A DNA stretch of 64,000 nt from Nageia nagi (Eukaryota > Pinophyta). Within the stretch, counting starts at the first letter, position 1; the number at the start of each line of letters is the position of its first letter. This document shows, piece by piece, positions 35,395-47,556 of the stretch. The position numbers and the translations under genes are program-made. The stretch covers positions 89,652,001 to 89,716,000 of the forward strand of contig JBITNC010000001.1 in NCBI GenBank assembly GCA_050084985.1, written 5' to 3'. Under the pieces are notes generated by a model, which was given only the letters and a program-made list of their open reading frames with translations, did not search any database and was not told the origin of the DNA.

Positions 35395-36260
35395 CATCTT
35401 CAAAGAAGTTTTAAAGCACGAGTGCTAGATATAAGCCATGAAAGTGGAGTATGAGGTTCCTATAAAAAATAAAACTTAAAGACTTGGTTCTTTATCCCAA
35501 TGATAAGAATGTGATTGATAATAAGTGGATCTAGAAGATCAAGTTCAATTCAATTAAAGATATTGAGAAATACAAGGCAAGATTAGTAGCTAAATGTTTT
35601 GCTCAGAAATACGATGTAGATTATGAAGAAACATTTGCTCCTATAGTAAAGATGCCTACTGTAAGAATTATCCTTCCTTTTTTTTAGCTCAAAGATGAAA
35701 AGTTTTTCAACTTGACATCAAGAGTGCATTTCTCAATAGTGACTTAGATGTGAAAATCTTATGAATCAACTAGAAGAGTATATTATGAAAAGTAAAGAAT
35801 CCTTTGTGTGTAAGCTAAAGAAGTCATTGTATAGACTTAAGCAAGCACCTAGATCCTGGTATGAAAAGATTTTAAGGTAGTTTGCAAACATTAGTTTTTT
35901 CAAGTGTTTTTCTGAATTCAATCTATATATGCTCAACCAAGGAAAAGATGTGGTATTGATTCTCTTTTAAGTGGATGATCTTTTGATAACTATAAATAAT
36001 GATAAAATCATTCAAAAGTGCATATTCAAACTTAAGGCAATGTTTGAAATGATTGATCTTAGTCTTTTGCACTACTATCTTAGAATACAAGTGTATCAAT
36101 ACAAAGATTGTACTTACCTCAGTGAATATAATATATATCTAACATCTTACAGAATTTGGAATGTGATCTCATTCTCTCTTAAAATCACTATTTCTCTGAA
36201 CTCCAACTCTTAGTTAGCTGATGCTACAACTTATAGGTAATTAATTGGTAGTCTTTTATA
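35395..36260 (+). pseudogene. Copia A reverse transcriptase, degraded
   Basis: Pieces include [20 protein letters not shown] then [26 protein letters not shown], and VDDLLITINND. The Tyr of the YVDD active site is a TAA stop (35968-35970). Stops and a deletion precede it. Confidence 0.85.
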
Positions 36261-36459
36261 TTTAACTATATCCAAGCTAAATATTACCTTTGCAATGAAT
36301 CTGATGGCATGATTCATGTAGAAACTTATATTAGCATTTCAATGCTATTAAGCAAATATTGAGATGTGTTACAAGGACTAAGGATCTTGCTCTCAAGTAT
36401 TCTAAGTTTTTTTTATTTTTTCTCTCTAGATTCTTAGATTATGACTATGAAGGAGATAG

Positions 36460-36909
36460 ATATGACATGAAATGAACTTCTGCACATATGTTTAGCATTG
36501 GTTCAGGTGCTATCTCTTGACTTCTAAGAAGTAGCCTACTATTTTCTTTCCACCATAGAAGTTAAATACCATAGCCATGTTTATTATAGCCTAGGAAGCC
36601 ATTTAGCTAAGGCATCTTCTAAAACAAATTGGGTACGAGCAAAGTGGCTCATATTTGATTTCTTTAGATAATTAGTTGGCTATTTCTTTGACTAAGAATC
36701 TTATGTTCCATTAGAGAACAAAACATATGGAAATCCATACCCATTTTATTAGGAAGAGGGTTCTTAATGGCATCATACATTTGGAGTATTTTCCATCTTC
36801 CTTGAACTCTATTAATTTGTTCACCAAGCCCCTCCTAGAAGCTCAATTTTGTAAGCTTAAGGATGTTATTAGGTTGATGAAGTTACCCTCAAGGAGGAGT
36901 GAAGGTTGA
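36460..36909 (+). pseudogene. Copia A RNase H and C-terminus, degraded
   Basis: Frame-broken pieces of the Copia RNase H (SAHMFSIGSG.., F..EAEY-like segment) end with HTHFIRKRVLNGIIHLEYF and NLFTKPLLEAQF, the standard end of Copia polyproteins. Confidence 0.75.
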
Positions 36910-37728
36910 ATTCTTATGTTGAATTCATGTTTGTGATGATAACTTCACCTTAGGAGGATTTTGTGCTGTATAGTGTTGATTTTGTTGAACATCTTCATGG
37001 TAAGTTTGCTCTGTGTGAGAAAACTTATACAAAATTTTAAAAGCCAAAAGATTAAAAAATCTAACATGTTCAGCTATTCATGTGTGAGGAACTCTTATGT
37101 GTCTTTTGGCACTGTTCAATCATCCATATATGAGAAACTCATATGTGCATTCTCTATTTTGTTCAATTTAGCATGTTCAATTATCTATGTGTGAAAAAAT
37201 CTTATATGTCTTTTGGCACTATTCAGTTATCCATATGTGAGGGACTCGTATGTGCATGCTCTATTTTGTAATAATAATCAACATATGTTTTATATCAGTA
37301 GGTGACTATGAGTTTTTTGGTATGACATCTTCATGATGACTTATAGTGCACCATTAATCAGTTCATGATGGCATGTGTGTGATTCATCTATCCTTGTTGA
37401 GATGAATATGTTGCATCTAATTGATCTTGTTATTTGAGCTGCTTATAAATTGCAAGTTATTTTGAGATTACAGATTACTTACTTCAGGTATGTAGGCTCT
37501 TGAAGACTCTTTATCACTTCCAATTGGATGACTATTTTTTGTACATTGAAATCGATTATGGTTAATGATTATATTTGGCAAAGTAGTGAGTCTCAAATTA
37601 GATCTTTTTTACTTCACAAATATATAAAAATTTCTCATATTTGTTGTATCTATTTGAAGAAGAATTCTCTTACTTTTTCTCTTTCTTCTCTCTTATTTGC
37701 TCTATCTCAATATTGCATTAAGGGGGAG
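36910..37728 (+). repeat. Copia A 3' non-coding region with repeat block
   Basis: Contains two copies, about 115 bp apart (from 37078 and 37190), of a unit with TGTGTGA.GAA..CTTATGTGTC, GGCACT.TTCA and CATATGTGAG-like words. It ends in the polypurine tract AAGGGGGAG. Similar words occur in the same position of Copia B (about 50660-50770) and Copia C (about 60090-60180). Confidence 0.7.
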
Positions 37729-38200
37729 TGTTGAAATGTATAATGCATATTGTAAAGGTTTGTATTAATCTTCTATGTAAGTTCATGAATACTTAAGGGT
37801 ATCATTTGATACCTTAAGTATTTAAGTGAATATGATAATGTAACTTGTATTACACTCATGTGATGAGCATGCCCCTTGGGTAAAAGGATGTGCATGTCAT
37901 GCTTTTGTACATTGGATAAAAGGTGATCCAAAGAGGAATTTTGACCTATAAATAGAAGGCTCCCTCTTTGTGATCATATATAAATTTGTGCTAGAGGATA
38001 GTATTTAAGAGGATTGTAAGGGAGTTGTATTTGTGATTGAAGTAAAGATCTAGCTAGTGGATGTAATCCTAGTTGAAGGAACCACTTACATCTTGTGTTA
38101 TCTTTGTGAGATTGCTTTGTGTGATAGTTAGATGTGAATTGAGAGATTTCATATGATCTTGATAGTTTAAGATTGTTCATGTTATAGTTCAATTATCTCA
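37729..38200 (+). repeat. Copia A 3' LTR
   Basis: 472 bp, beginning TGTTGAAATGTATAATGC and ending CAATTATCTCA, with TATA box at 37947-37954. It follows the polypurine tract. Confidence 0.9.
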
Positions 38201-39841
38201 TTGAATTGGGTGCCCCAGAAAAGATCTTTAAATGGAGTAGCCAAGACAAAAGCTATTGAAGAAGCTATCTTCAGGAATACTATTTGAATGATTGTAAAAA
38301 TACATATCCAAGGTTGGAAATGGAATATATGATGTGCCTCCTTTATACTATTTCAATCATAAATTTGGTTGTTCTACCATATCTAATACTCGAAAACCAT
38401 TCACACTTATGTCCATGCCTTAAAACAAAGAGGTTATGCTTTAGATGGATGGAAATGGTAATGAAATGTAAGTTGTTGGTGACCTGAAAGCAGTGAGCAT
38501 GGTGTTGGTACTCTATTTTTGATTATAATTTGCTTTTGTTCTTCAAAATTACTATGCTATGTAGATGATGAAAATGACTATGTTATTTGGTAGCTATGTA
38601 GTTCCATATCTAATGTTGGAGATGGAGGATGTGTCTTTGCCCCTTGTACTACTTCAACTAGTAGTTCCATATCCATATAATATTAGTTACATTTCATAAC
38701 AACAAAAAATAGCTCTATGCCCATGCAAAATAGTTCATATCAAATGTAGGGGCATAACCTTTTTTTATTTTTTGTATAGATCCAAGGACACAACATTGAC
38801 AACATGTTTGATTTTCAACACGATGTTGGCATCATGAAAAAAAAATAAATATACACACATAAAATCAAGAAAAAGTTGATATAGCTTCAGTTGGGGGCAA
38901 TTTTAGTTTCAGCTAGGGGCATGATGGAAATCAGATATTGAAAATCAAAAGGCCAAAATTTAGAATTTAGAATTGCAAAGTGCAAAAATTGCCCATCCAT
39001 GGGGCATAAAGGTAAGTAAAGGTAAGGTATCTCATCTCACATGTTTTATGCTCTTCATTGCAAAATTGTCATTGATGAATTAAGACCACTATATTTTCTT
39101 TGACTATCTAGTATGAAAAGTAAACATTGCATATGCTATTCTTGTGATTGTTATTTCAAACAAAATGCATATTTTACTAATAAAATTTAAGGCCATTGTA
39201 TCCTTGAAAATTTGGTATAATATATCATTATGGTGTTATCTATAAAATGTTGCATTGTATTGAATATTTGAATTAAACTATTTTCAATGCAAATTGAATG
39301 GATTCTTCCTCTTGAATGATATCATCATTGTATAGACAAAATTGAATATATGGTCAAATATTGCTAGTTCATGCTTTATCTTGAAAATTTTATGGCAATT
39401 GGCAATGTTATTTCATGTAGAAACAATGCAAAGTGATATGGATGATTGTATTTTAAATTTTTGCACTTGATATGAAAATTATCATACTACTAGTGATGTG
39501 CCATATTGCATCCACATTATCAATGGTGTGGATTTATATTCAAATTTTTGCAAATTGAAATGTTCATGTGCAAGGTCATTAAATGTATAGTTCATTATTA
39601 TACTAACAATTATTTCAAAACCATGGTCCACACATGAGCAAATATTGCATTGATTGCAAGACATCACTAGTGTGGGTCATTCAAACATCATCCATAAGCT
39701 ATGAGTTATCTATCGCAATAGTTTATGTATCATACTCTATATCACTATGGCTGGTATTGACCATATGAAAAACTCTATAAATATTGATATAAATGCATGC
39801 AAATAGCTCAAATTAATCTCTAAAAGTTCCCTACTATGATG
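38201..39841 (-). other. Internal sequence of element D between nested insertions
   Basis: 1641 bp with no domain in any frame. It lies between the right end of Copia A and the left end of the gypsy element. Confidence 0.5.
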
Positions 39842-40739
39842 TGTTTACAAATAAAATTGAGCAATGCAAATAAATAAGCAGGTAAATATCTACAAACCCA
39901 ATATATTTGTATTCGAGCTAGGATAGCAATTTATACAAAATAATGAAAGAGACAATCAACTGTAGAAATAGAACAAGTATTATGATAAATTCAAAATTAT
40001 TTGCAAAACTCAGATTATATAGTATATCAGATATATGTATGACACCACCTATCAAGATAGAAGTTATATACCCACCTCACAGAGTGTGCTCGAAATGAAG
40101 TTGGTGATGAAATCCTGGGATCCAACGTTGTCCACACCTGAAATCACGAAGCTAAAAAGTCATAGAAGAAGGTCGCGGGTGGTGTTTATCACACTGGATA
40201 GGAACACTGATGGTTTGTATTCATCCACAGAGGGGCACCGGCGGCCTTCGATAGGCTATGATCCATATCCAATGAGTCTACACCCCCACTAAAATCTTGA
40301 GATGATCGCAATATGATTATCAGATAGGTCTCTCAGTTCTTCAGAGTGCTCGCAAGAAGGGGATACACAAAATCCAGCTTGATAGGTGGTGTCAAGAGAC
40401 ACCTTACAATATGATTGCCATTATCAAGACCATACGTGGGATCATGTGTATCCTTGATGATGGAATTACTATTAGATTCCTTATTTATATAGATAATAGA
40501 TAATACAACCCATGGGTCGACATGCATCTACATAAACAAGGCTAATTCACAACATTCAAGATAACCACACCAATAAACAAGATAATTCATGCAATATTCA
40601 AGATAATCATTACAAAATTCACATTCAAGACAAACATTGATATTATCACATTAAGACATTCAAGACATATATTTAGACCAAGCATGTTTTCATGAATTTT
40701 ATTGATTTAAAAACATAAATTCATTTTTATGTGTTAACA
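39842..40739 (-). repeat. Gypsy 3' LTR
   Basis: 898 bp, identical in length to the partner. The polypurine-tract complement (GCCCCACTTT) begins three bases to its right. Confidence 0.93.
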
Positions 40740-41610
40740 GATGCCCCACTTTGAATGTGAAATCGATAGAAAACATGAGGTGATCAGAGATTTTGCATTC
40801 AAAGTAAAAACAAAATATCATAACAATGAAAGATTCTACAAGCATTGATGAACGTCAATCATAAAATAAAATTCTGACAAACATTGCTAAAACTAGAGAT
40901 GGGTTGAGAAAACTTCCTTTGATATTACCTTGGGTATGCTTGCCCCCTTGCATTTGTTTTTCTAATATATGAATGCCATAGAAGGTGATAATCTGATGTA
41001 TCTGATAGTCTGATAACCTCACCGCAACACTGATGACTCCTGACAATAAACCTGACAACACACATACATAAGATGATGACCTGACAGACAACCTAACCAC
41101 ACATGACAACCTGACGACAACTTGATAAGACCACATCACAAGATAAGACATGACAACCATGACAACACACATGACCACACATGACCATGCATGACCACAC
41201 ATAGGGGAGAGCTAAGTTCCACACAACTGCAATGGAAGCTGAGACTTCACACCAAGAGGTATGCTGCAACTGCATAAGAATCGAACTCCGCAAGATATAT
41301 GGGAGTTAAAACTCTATGCCAAGAGGTATATGATAAACTACTGATAATCTGATAAATCTAACAAGATTGATAAATTTGACCAATATGGGAGCTATAACTC
41401 CACCAAGAGGCATAAAGGATCTTCAAACCAGCTGCTTCTGACTTAGAGATAGGATCGCGGGCGACCCACTTCTCATAGATATGGAGCGTGGGCACTCCTC
41501 TTCTGCCCTCAAATTGACTCTCTAATTTGGCTCTATGATGTCTACTCGCATGATCATTCCTTTAGTATACTTTGCTATGACCCAGATGCACGCATCGACT
41601 TGCAGGCCAC
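40740..41610 (-). other. Gypsy 3' non-coding region with simple repeats
   Basis: Contains a run of CATGACCACACATGAC-type words (41040-41200) and three spaced copies of GGGAG.TA.AACTC..CCAAGAGG (about 41205, 41300, 41388). No coding sense: open frames here are by-products of the simple repeats. Confidence 0.6.
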
Positions 41611-41832
41611 CTAGATGTAATACTTCTTTAAATGCCTAGCATTGATGGGATTCTTGAGAATCTCCCCATCCAATGTAGATAATTTGTAAGCACCTCTACC
41701 AAATACTTCTGTAATAAGGTATGGTCCAACCCAATTTGGCTCAAACTTTCCCTTAAGCTCATCTCTGGCTGTAGTATTGGAAATATTCTCCTGTAAGACC
41801 ATATCTCCAACCTCAAAATCCTTAGGGATCAC
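41611..41832 (-). pseudogene. Gypsy integrase C-terminal tail
   Basis: Reads FEVGDMVLQENI then GKFEPNWVGPYLITEVFGRG and ends NARHLKKYYI. This is the typical C-terminal module of plant gypsy integrases. It is separated from the core by a stop near 41860. Confidence 0.85.
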
Positions 41833-41859
41833 TCTCTTGCCATATGATCTTTTAATCCT

Positions 41860-43053
41860 CTACTGATATGCTCTGAGGTGTTCTAATGCAGTGATTCTCT
41901 TTTCATCTAGTGCTTCAAGTTGATTCAATCTTGCCTCCAAATATTGTGGTTCCTTCATCACATCCTTGAGTGCAATCCTCAAAGATGGGATCTCAATTTC
42001 AAGAGGGATAACCGCCTCATCTCCAAACACAAGAGAGTATGGGGTAGCACCTGTTGCTATCCTTTTGCTTGTCCTATATGCCCATAAAGCGTAAGGTAAT
42101 TGCTCATGCCAATCTCTCCCGTTCTTCTTGATATTCTTGGCCAATATCCTTTTGATCATCTTATTTGTGGCTTCAACCTGCCCATTACCCTGAGGGTAGT
42201 AAACTGAAGAAAATATCTGCTCAATCCTCATTTTCTGGTAAAATTCTTTGATATCCTTACCTGTGAAGCTAGCCCCATTATCCATAACCAACCTTTGTGG
42301 TATTCCAAACCTACAAATGATGTATTCCTTAATGAACTTGATCACATGCTTCTGAATAGCTATTTTTAAAGGGATAGCCTCAACCCATTTCGTATAATAT
42401 TCTGTAGCAACTAAGATAAACTTGTGCCCCTCACTAGACGGTGGGTTAATAACACCCATGAAATTCATATCCCACATAGAGAAAGGCCATGGTGATGTAA
42501 CATAGTTCAATTCCTGAGTTGGTGTAAGCTCAAGATGTGCATGCCTTTGACATTGCTCACATTTCTTGACATGCTCAAAATAGTCATGCTCCATGGTAGG
42601 CCACCAATAACCCATCCTGATTAGCTTGCCAAAAATTGATCTCCCATTAAAATGCCCCCCACATGCCCCCCCATGGGCATGCTCTAATACTGTCGCAATT
42701 TCCTTAATAAGAAGGTACCTTAAAAGAATACCATTAAATGACCTTTTGTAAAGCACATCACAAATGATAACGTACCTAGTTGCAAGCTTCTTTATTCTGA
42801 TTTGCTCTCGCTTATCCAGAGTAGTATCAATAAAATCATCCTTCAAATATCTATAGATATGTTGGTACCATGGACTCTCCTCATATCCCACTCTTTGGAC
42901 CACACATATTGCACTTTCCTCGGTAGTGGATGAAGTTTCTAGGTTTCTGATGGTGAAGCTAGTTTCTTTGTCCTCAACTTCTAATGGTATAAGTGATGCC
43001 ACACTTGCCATTGCGTCTGCTAGTCTGTTGCTACTCCTTGGGACACTTTCCAA
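41860..43053 (-). CDS. Gypsy integrase (with end of the second RNase H)
   Basis: A 397-codon open frame. It starts in the tail of the RNase H-like domain (ESVPRSSNRLADAMAS). The H2C2 zinc-binding module follows (HAHGGACGGHFNG, CEQCQRHAH), then the rve core with catalytic Asp in WDMNFMG, Asp in VMDNGASFTG and Glu in GQVEATNKMIK. The DDE triad is therefore present. No stop interrupts this part. It would act in the nucleus to insert the element's DNA copy. A functional product is unlikely because the upstream polyprotein is broken. Confidence 0.88.
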   Translation of the reverse strand: MESVPRSSNRLADAMASVASLIPLEVEDKETSFTIRNLETSSTTEESAICVVQRVGYEESPWYQHIYRYLKDDFIDTTLDKREQIRIKKLATRYVIICDVLYKRSFNGILLRYLLIKEIATVLEHAHGGACGGHFNGRSIFGKLIRMGYWWPTMEHDYFEHVKKCEQCQRHAHLELTPTQELNYVTSPWPFSMWDMNFMGVINPPSSEGHKFILVATEYYTKWVEAIPLKIAIQKHVIKFIKEYIICRFGIPQRLVMDNGASFTGKDIKEFYQKMRIEQIFSSVYYPQGNGQVEATNKMIKRILAKNIKKNGRDWHEQLPYALWAYRTSKRIATGATPYSLVFGDEAVIPLEIEIPSLRIALKDVMKEPQYLEARLNQLEALDEKRITALEHLRAYQ

Positions 43054-43340
43054 TTGATATCCTTTGAAATGTGTGAGTAACTTGATAATGTAATCCCTAT
43101 AAGGGATAAAATTTTTATCTTTGGTCTTGTAAACCTCGTTGACCTACTTAACTATTAGCTGTGAATCTCCATAAATATGTATCTGTGAAATACCAATTTC
43201 TATAGCTACCTTCATGCCCAATATAAGAGCTTCATACTCCACCATATTGTTAGTGCATTCAAATGACAATTTGTAGGACATAGGAATGATGTCATTCTAT
43301 GGGGATATTAACGCAATTCCTGCTCCTGATCCATGCATAC
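43016..43340 (-). pseudogene. Gypsy second (archaeal-type) RNase H-like domain
   Basis: Starts WKLYFDGSRCMHGSGAGIAL with the first Asp, continues MVEYEALILGMKVAIEIG and IYGDSQLIVK with Glu and Asp of the active site, and ends with LADAMAS. Two in-frame stops interrupt it (after GIALISP and after QLIVK), each one change away from Gln. This extra domain characterises Tat-type gypsy elements. Confidence 0.8.
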
Positions 43341-43914
43341 ACCTAGACCCATCAAAGTATAACTTCCAAGGTTTAGATTCTCTTGGAAATGGAACGTCAA
43401 CGATTCTATCATCATCATAAATAGGCCATGGGCAGTCCTTCTTTGCAACCTCTGCCATATCTGTTAATGCACATTCATCCTTGAATTCTTCTCTAAGCTC
43501 TGTACTATCCCTTGTGGGGAATTCTGCAACAAAATCTATGATTGCTTGTCCCTTAACTAATTTTTGCTTAACAAATCTGAGATCAAATTCTTGAAGTAAC
43601 ATGACCCATTTTGCTGCTCTTCCATCAAGGCAAGGCTTTGACATTAAGTACCTCAATGGATCTACCTGTGTAAGCACATGTGTAGTGCTATTGATCATGT
43701 AATGCCACAACCTTTCAGTAGCAAACACCACACATTGACATAACTTCTCAATAGGAGTGTATCTAGTCTCATAATCATTCAATGTCCTACTAATAAAATA
43801 GATAGCCCTCTCTTTACCATCTTCCTCCTTCTTAGCAAGCATTGCTCCAAATGCATGCTCTGTAGCTGAAACATAAAGCCAAAGGGGTTCTCCATGCCTA
43901 TATGGAGCTAACAC
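43297..43914 (-). pseudogene. Gypsy RNase H and connection
   Basis: LYVSATEHAFGAMLAKKEED then ERAIYFISRTLNDYETRYTP and WHYMINSTTHVLT are the RT-associated RNase H of gypsy elements. The frame continues to the start of the second RNase H-like domain. Confidence 0.87.
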
Positions 43915-44207
43915 TGACGGTGTAACAAATATTCTTTTATCTTATCAAATGACTCTTGACATTTATCATCCCATTTAAACTCAACATCTTTCTTAAGTAA
44001 ATGAGACATAGGAGCTATCTTGTCCGTTAATTGACATATAAATCTTCTAATGGCCTATATTTTACCTTGTAAACTCCTTAATTGCTTGAGATTTGTTGGA
44101 GGTGCCATTTCTGTGATGGCTTTGATCTTTTTGGGATCCACTTCCACACCTCTTCTTGAGACAATATGTCCCAAGAGTTTTCCTGATGACACACCAAATA
44201 CACACTT

Positions 44208-45092
44208 CTATGGCTCAACTCTTAACTTGTACTGTCTCATCCTCTCAAATGCTACTTTCAAATCTTGAACATGATCTTCTTTATTCTTGGATTTTATCAA
44301 AATGTCATCAACATATACCTCAACTGTCTTATGAATGAAATCATGGAACATAGCTATCATGGCTCTTTGGTATGTAGCTCCCACATTCTTGAGACCAAAC
44401 GGCATTACCTTGTAGCAAAAGTTGCCCCAAGGCATTCTAAAAGCTATTTTATGTTGATCACTCTCCTTGATTTTAATCTGATTATATCCCGAAAAGCCAT
44501 CCATAAATGACAACATCTCATATCCTGCTAAACTGTCAATGATAATATTTATGTTAGGCAAAGGAAAATCATCTTTTGGACAAACCTTGTTGAGATCCCT
44601 AAAATCAGTACACACTCTGATTTCACTTGTAGGCTTCTTAACTGGAACTATATTAGCCATCCATTTTGAGTAGTCTATGGGTCTTATGAATCCAACTTCT
44701 AGCAATTTCTCTATTTCCTTCTTCACGAGCAATGAAACCTAAAAAGGCATTTTTCGTGGCTTTTGTTTTACTAGCATTGCCCCTTTTTCGACCACCAGGT
44801 TATGAACCATAAAATTCTCATCTAACCCTGGCATATCTTTATAAGACCATGCAAATAGCTCGGAATAATTATGAAAAGATTGAACTAATTCATTCTGCAA
44901 TGGTGCCTCAAGAAGCTTACCCATTTTTAGTATTCGCGGTATCTCTTGAGAGCCGATATTAACTTCTTTAATTTCTTCATTCAACCAGGTAACCTCAACT
45001 TCTGATGGCAAAGGGAATGGTAACTCTCCCAATCCCTCAATCTTGTCATCTCTGGATTCCTCGAAACAAGCATGTATATTTGGACAATGCAT
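44208..45092 (-). pseudogene. Gypsy reverse transcriptase
   Basis: Two open stretches, 45092-44739 and 44732-44208, are separated by one stop. The second holds GFIRPIDYSKWMANIVPVKK, CTDFRDLNKVCPKDDFPLP, FMDGFSGYNQIKI, MPFGLKNVGATYQRAM and the catalytic VYVDDILIKS (near 44302-44319), all intact. The thumb continues below 44208 in a broken frame to 43915. Confidence 0.9.
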
Positions 45093-45602
45093 TTGAATTC
45101 TCTTTTCGTGCCTTATTGGATATTCTGTTCTAGCGCCTAATACTTCTAAAAAGGCATCATCATTCTAAAATAGATCTATAGTGTGTATAGTATCTTCCTC
45201 ATCAATCTCGCAATCAATTACATAACAATTGCTTACCCACTCATCGATCTGCACTATTTTTGAAATTCTATCTTGACAAATGTGATCACCACCCTAATAC
45301 GGAATTATACTTGACTGGTTTTTCTTTGTTTCTTCCCTAGAAGAAGATCGTCGATAATCCCCTATCAGTGAAAAGGAGCATGGGTGTTCTTATTCCTGAC
45401 CTTGCTGCTGTTCGTTGAGGTTTCCGTCTAAACTGATTTCATTGATGTTCGTGATAACATATGAACCTATCCCAATATCCATCACATTGATTTTCTATAA
45501 TGCTTTCCTATAAATCTGATCATTCTTGGCTAGGAGGGTTTTATCTTCCACATCACATGGAACAAATCTCTCCGAGAGGACAAAGTTACACTGCTTGGCC
45601 AT

Positions 45603-46802
45603 CTATTCATCTGCCTCAACCTTATAGACATTCCCCTCAAAATAGAATTTAAAACACCTATGTAACGTTGATGCCACTCCATCCATATCATCTATCCAAG
45701 GTCTTCCAAGAATTAAGTTGAATGAAGGCTTTCCTTTGGTGATATAAAATAGAGTGTCAAGTACTTTATTACCAACATTGATTGGTAATGTGATAATTCC
45801 TGCACATCTTCTAGGTATGCCGTCAAATCCCTTGACTCTCATGGTAGTCTCTTCTCTTGGAGGTAGCACATCCAGATCAAATTGCTCCAACAGATGAGTG
45901 GTAACAATATTTAAGGCTGCCCCACCATCTATCAATGACCTTTTAATTATTATTCCAAAGGCATCCACCTCAATGAACAAAGGTGGATGAAGCTTAGTGA
46001 CGTCCTTACTAGGCTTCTCGCTTGGGTAAAATGCAATAACTTCTCCTTTACCCCAAATCTCTACCTTTTTCGCAAAAGCAACAATAGAAATATTTCGATC
46101 TATCTGACTATTCCTGAAAACCTGATTCATCATCTCCCTATGAGGTGCTAAAATCTGAAGTAACTCAAAAAGACTAACCTTAGCTTGTGTGCTCTTTAAT
46201 TGCTCAATCAAATTGAAACCTCTAGGATCTTTTGGTAGCTCTTTCTCGTAGGTAACTGGATCGACCATCCCTCTAGCTCTCCCTCTTGTGAGTGCCACAC
46301 AAACATCTTCATGGAAAGTCACATTGACATGTTGCTCTTCTTCTGCATCTTTGACCTTTGCCGGACACACATAGAATCTATCTTCTATGAGCTGCTGTAT
46401 TCTATTCCTAAGTCTTCCACACCCATTAGTAGCATGGCCCTTAGTCTGATGATACTCGCAATACCTATCTTCTTTATACCACACAGGTCTTTCTACTGTA
46501 GGATCTTCTTCATGCTTAGGTAAGGGTTGTAACAATCCTTTCGCCACAAGGTCTTTTAGGATATATCTCGGAGGTATGGGGAATTTCACAAATTTCCTCT
46601 CTTGCGGCCCGCTTGTCTTCTCGACCACATGGATAGTTTTCTCCTTCTTTGGTGATTGCAATCTCTTATCCTTTGCTTTAGTCTTATCATCACTGCCATA
46701 CTTCACAAGCCCTAGCTTCACAAGGACTTTCTCTTTCTCTAACAATTTATATGTCATATCCGAAAATGCATGATGTGTATAATCGATGACATGTGATTGC
46801 AA
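45603..46802 (-). CDS. Gypsy gag C-terminus and aspartic protease
   Basis: A 399-codon open frame. The first part is Lys-rich gag. A zinc-knuckle-like CEYHQTKGHATNGCGRL follows near residue 115. The protease active site region reads RSLIDGGAALNIVTTHLL near residue 290, with D-G-G in place of D-S/T-G, as in many plant Tat elements. ILGRPWIDDM near the end is the conserved second protease motif. It is joined to the upstream gag by the same frame broken by stops. Confidence 0.85.
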   Translation of the reverse strand: MQSHVIDYTHHAFSDMTYKLLEKEKVLVKLGLVKYGSDDKTKAKDKRLQSPKKEKTIHVVEKTSGPQERKFVKFPIPPRYILKDLVAKGLLQPLPKHEEDPTVERPVWYKEDRYCEYHQTKGHATNGCGRLRNRIQQLIEDRFYVCPAKVKDAEEEQHVNVTFHEDVCVALTRGRARGMVDPVTYEKELPKDPRGFNLIEQLKSTQAKVSLFELLQILAPHREMMNQVFRNSQIDRNISIVAFAKKVEIWGKGEVIAFYPSEKPSKDVTKLHPPLFIEVDAFGIIIKRSLIDGGAALNIVTTHLLEQFDLDVLPPREETTMRVKGFDGIPRRCAGIITLPINVGNKVLDTLFYITKGKPSFNLILGRPWIDDMDGVASTLHRCFKFYFEGNVYKVEADE

Positions 46803-47480
46803 GGGTAAGATAACAGCTTATTTAAAAATATTGTTTACCTCTTTTTCCATCAATCTAGTCTTCACTTGCTACCATGTCTTCTTAAACCTCACAACAAATT
46901 TATCCAGTTTCTCATCACTACCTTGCTTTATAGCGCATAAATCTGATACCATAACCTCTTGCTTGATGTTATGCTTGTATTGCTCAAGGAATAAACTATT
47001 GAATTATCCAAATGATGTGATGGACCCTTCAGGTAGGGCATAAAACCATTCTCAAGCCTCTCCCTCCAAGCTATGGGGAAAGAATTTGGCTTGTAATCTT
47101 TGATCTGTACCAATTTTGAGTTCGCACTCATCCTTGAATCCTTGTAGATGTCTCCTCGGATCTCCTTCACCATTGAACTTGCAAAATTTTGGCTCTTTAT
47201 AATCAGATGGTGGCATATGCCTACGAATCTCATCGCATAGGGGACTACCAAATTCAAAAGAATCATTAGGCGGAGCTGATCCCCTTGCCAATCTATCGAT
47301 TTGCCTTTGCATACCCTCTATAGTAGCTTGAAAGTTACTATTGTCACCCTCAGCACTATTTTGCATTCCTCTGGATCCCTCTGGACCATCATGTCTGATT
47401 TCCCCCAATAATTCATCCAGATCTCTTCTTGAAAGACTATGCAGGAATAATTTAAGCTGATCCATAACTGAAACACTCAC
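46800..47480 (-). pseudogene. Gypsy gag N-terminal part
   Basis: Opens MSVSVMDQLKLFLHSLSRRD. KFNGEGDPRRHLQGFKDECE and FFPHSLEGEA are the retrotransposon gag motifs. It stops at a TGA where the family has Tyr or Trp (EA-stop-EWF). The same frame then continues with two more stops to 46800. Confidence 0.85.
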
Positions 47481-47536
47481 AAAATAGATATTAATCCTAA
47501 CTAAAACCCTTAGGGTTTTAGCATAATGATGTGAAC

Positions 47537-47554
47537 TTCACGTCGGGTTCACCA
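47537..47554 (-). other. Gypsy primer-binding site
   Basis: On the minus strand TGGTGAACCCGACGTGAA starts two bases after the 5' LTR. It is not the common initiator-Met site. The tRNA could not be named with confidence. Confidence 0.65.
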
Positions 47555-47556
47555 AA

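Larger units (their letters stand above)
29705..38200 (+). mobile_element. Copia element A, full-length but broken
   Basis: LTRs are 29705-30188 and 37729-38200, both TGTTG...CTCA with internal similarity in the 90s per cent by eye. The primer-binding site TGGTATCAGAGCTTG (30191) fits initiator tRNA-Met, and the polypurine tract AAGGGGGAG abuts the right LTR. Domain order is gag, protease, integrase, RT, RNase H, the Copia order. Flanks are TTGAC (left) and TTGAA (right), a target duplication with one mismatch. It lies inside element D. All domains contain stops or frameshifts, so it is inactive. Confidence 0.88.

Noticed and set aside
40855-41293. Val/Cys/Ser-rich minus-strand frames with hydrophobic runs
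   Set aside because: They result from CATGACCACACATGAC-type simple repeats in the 3' region of the gypsy element.
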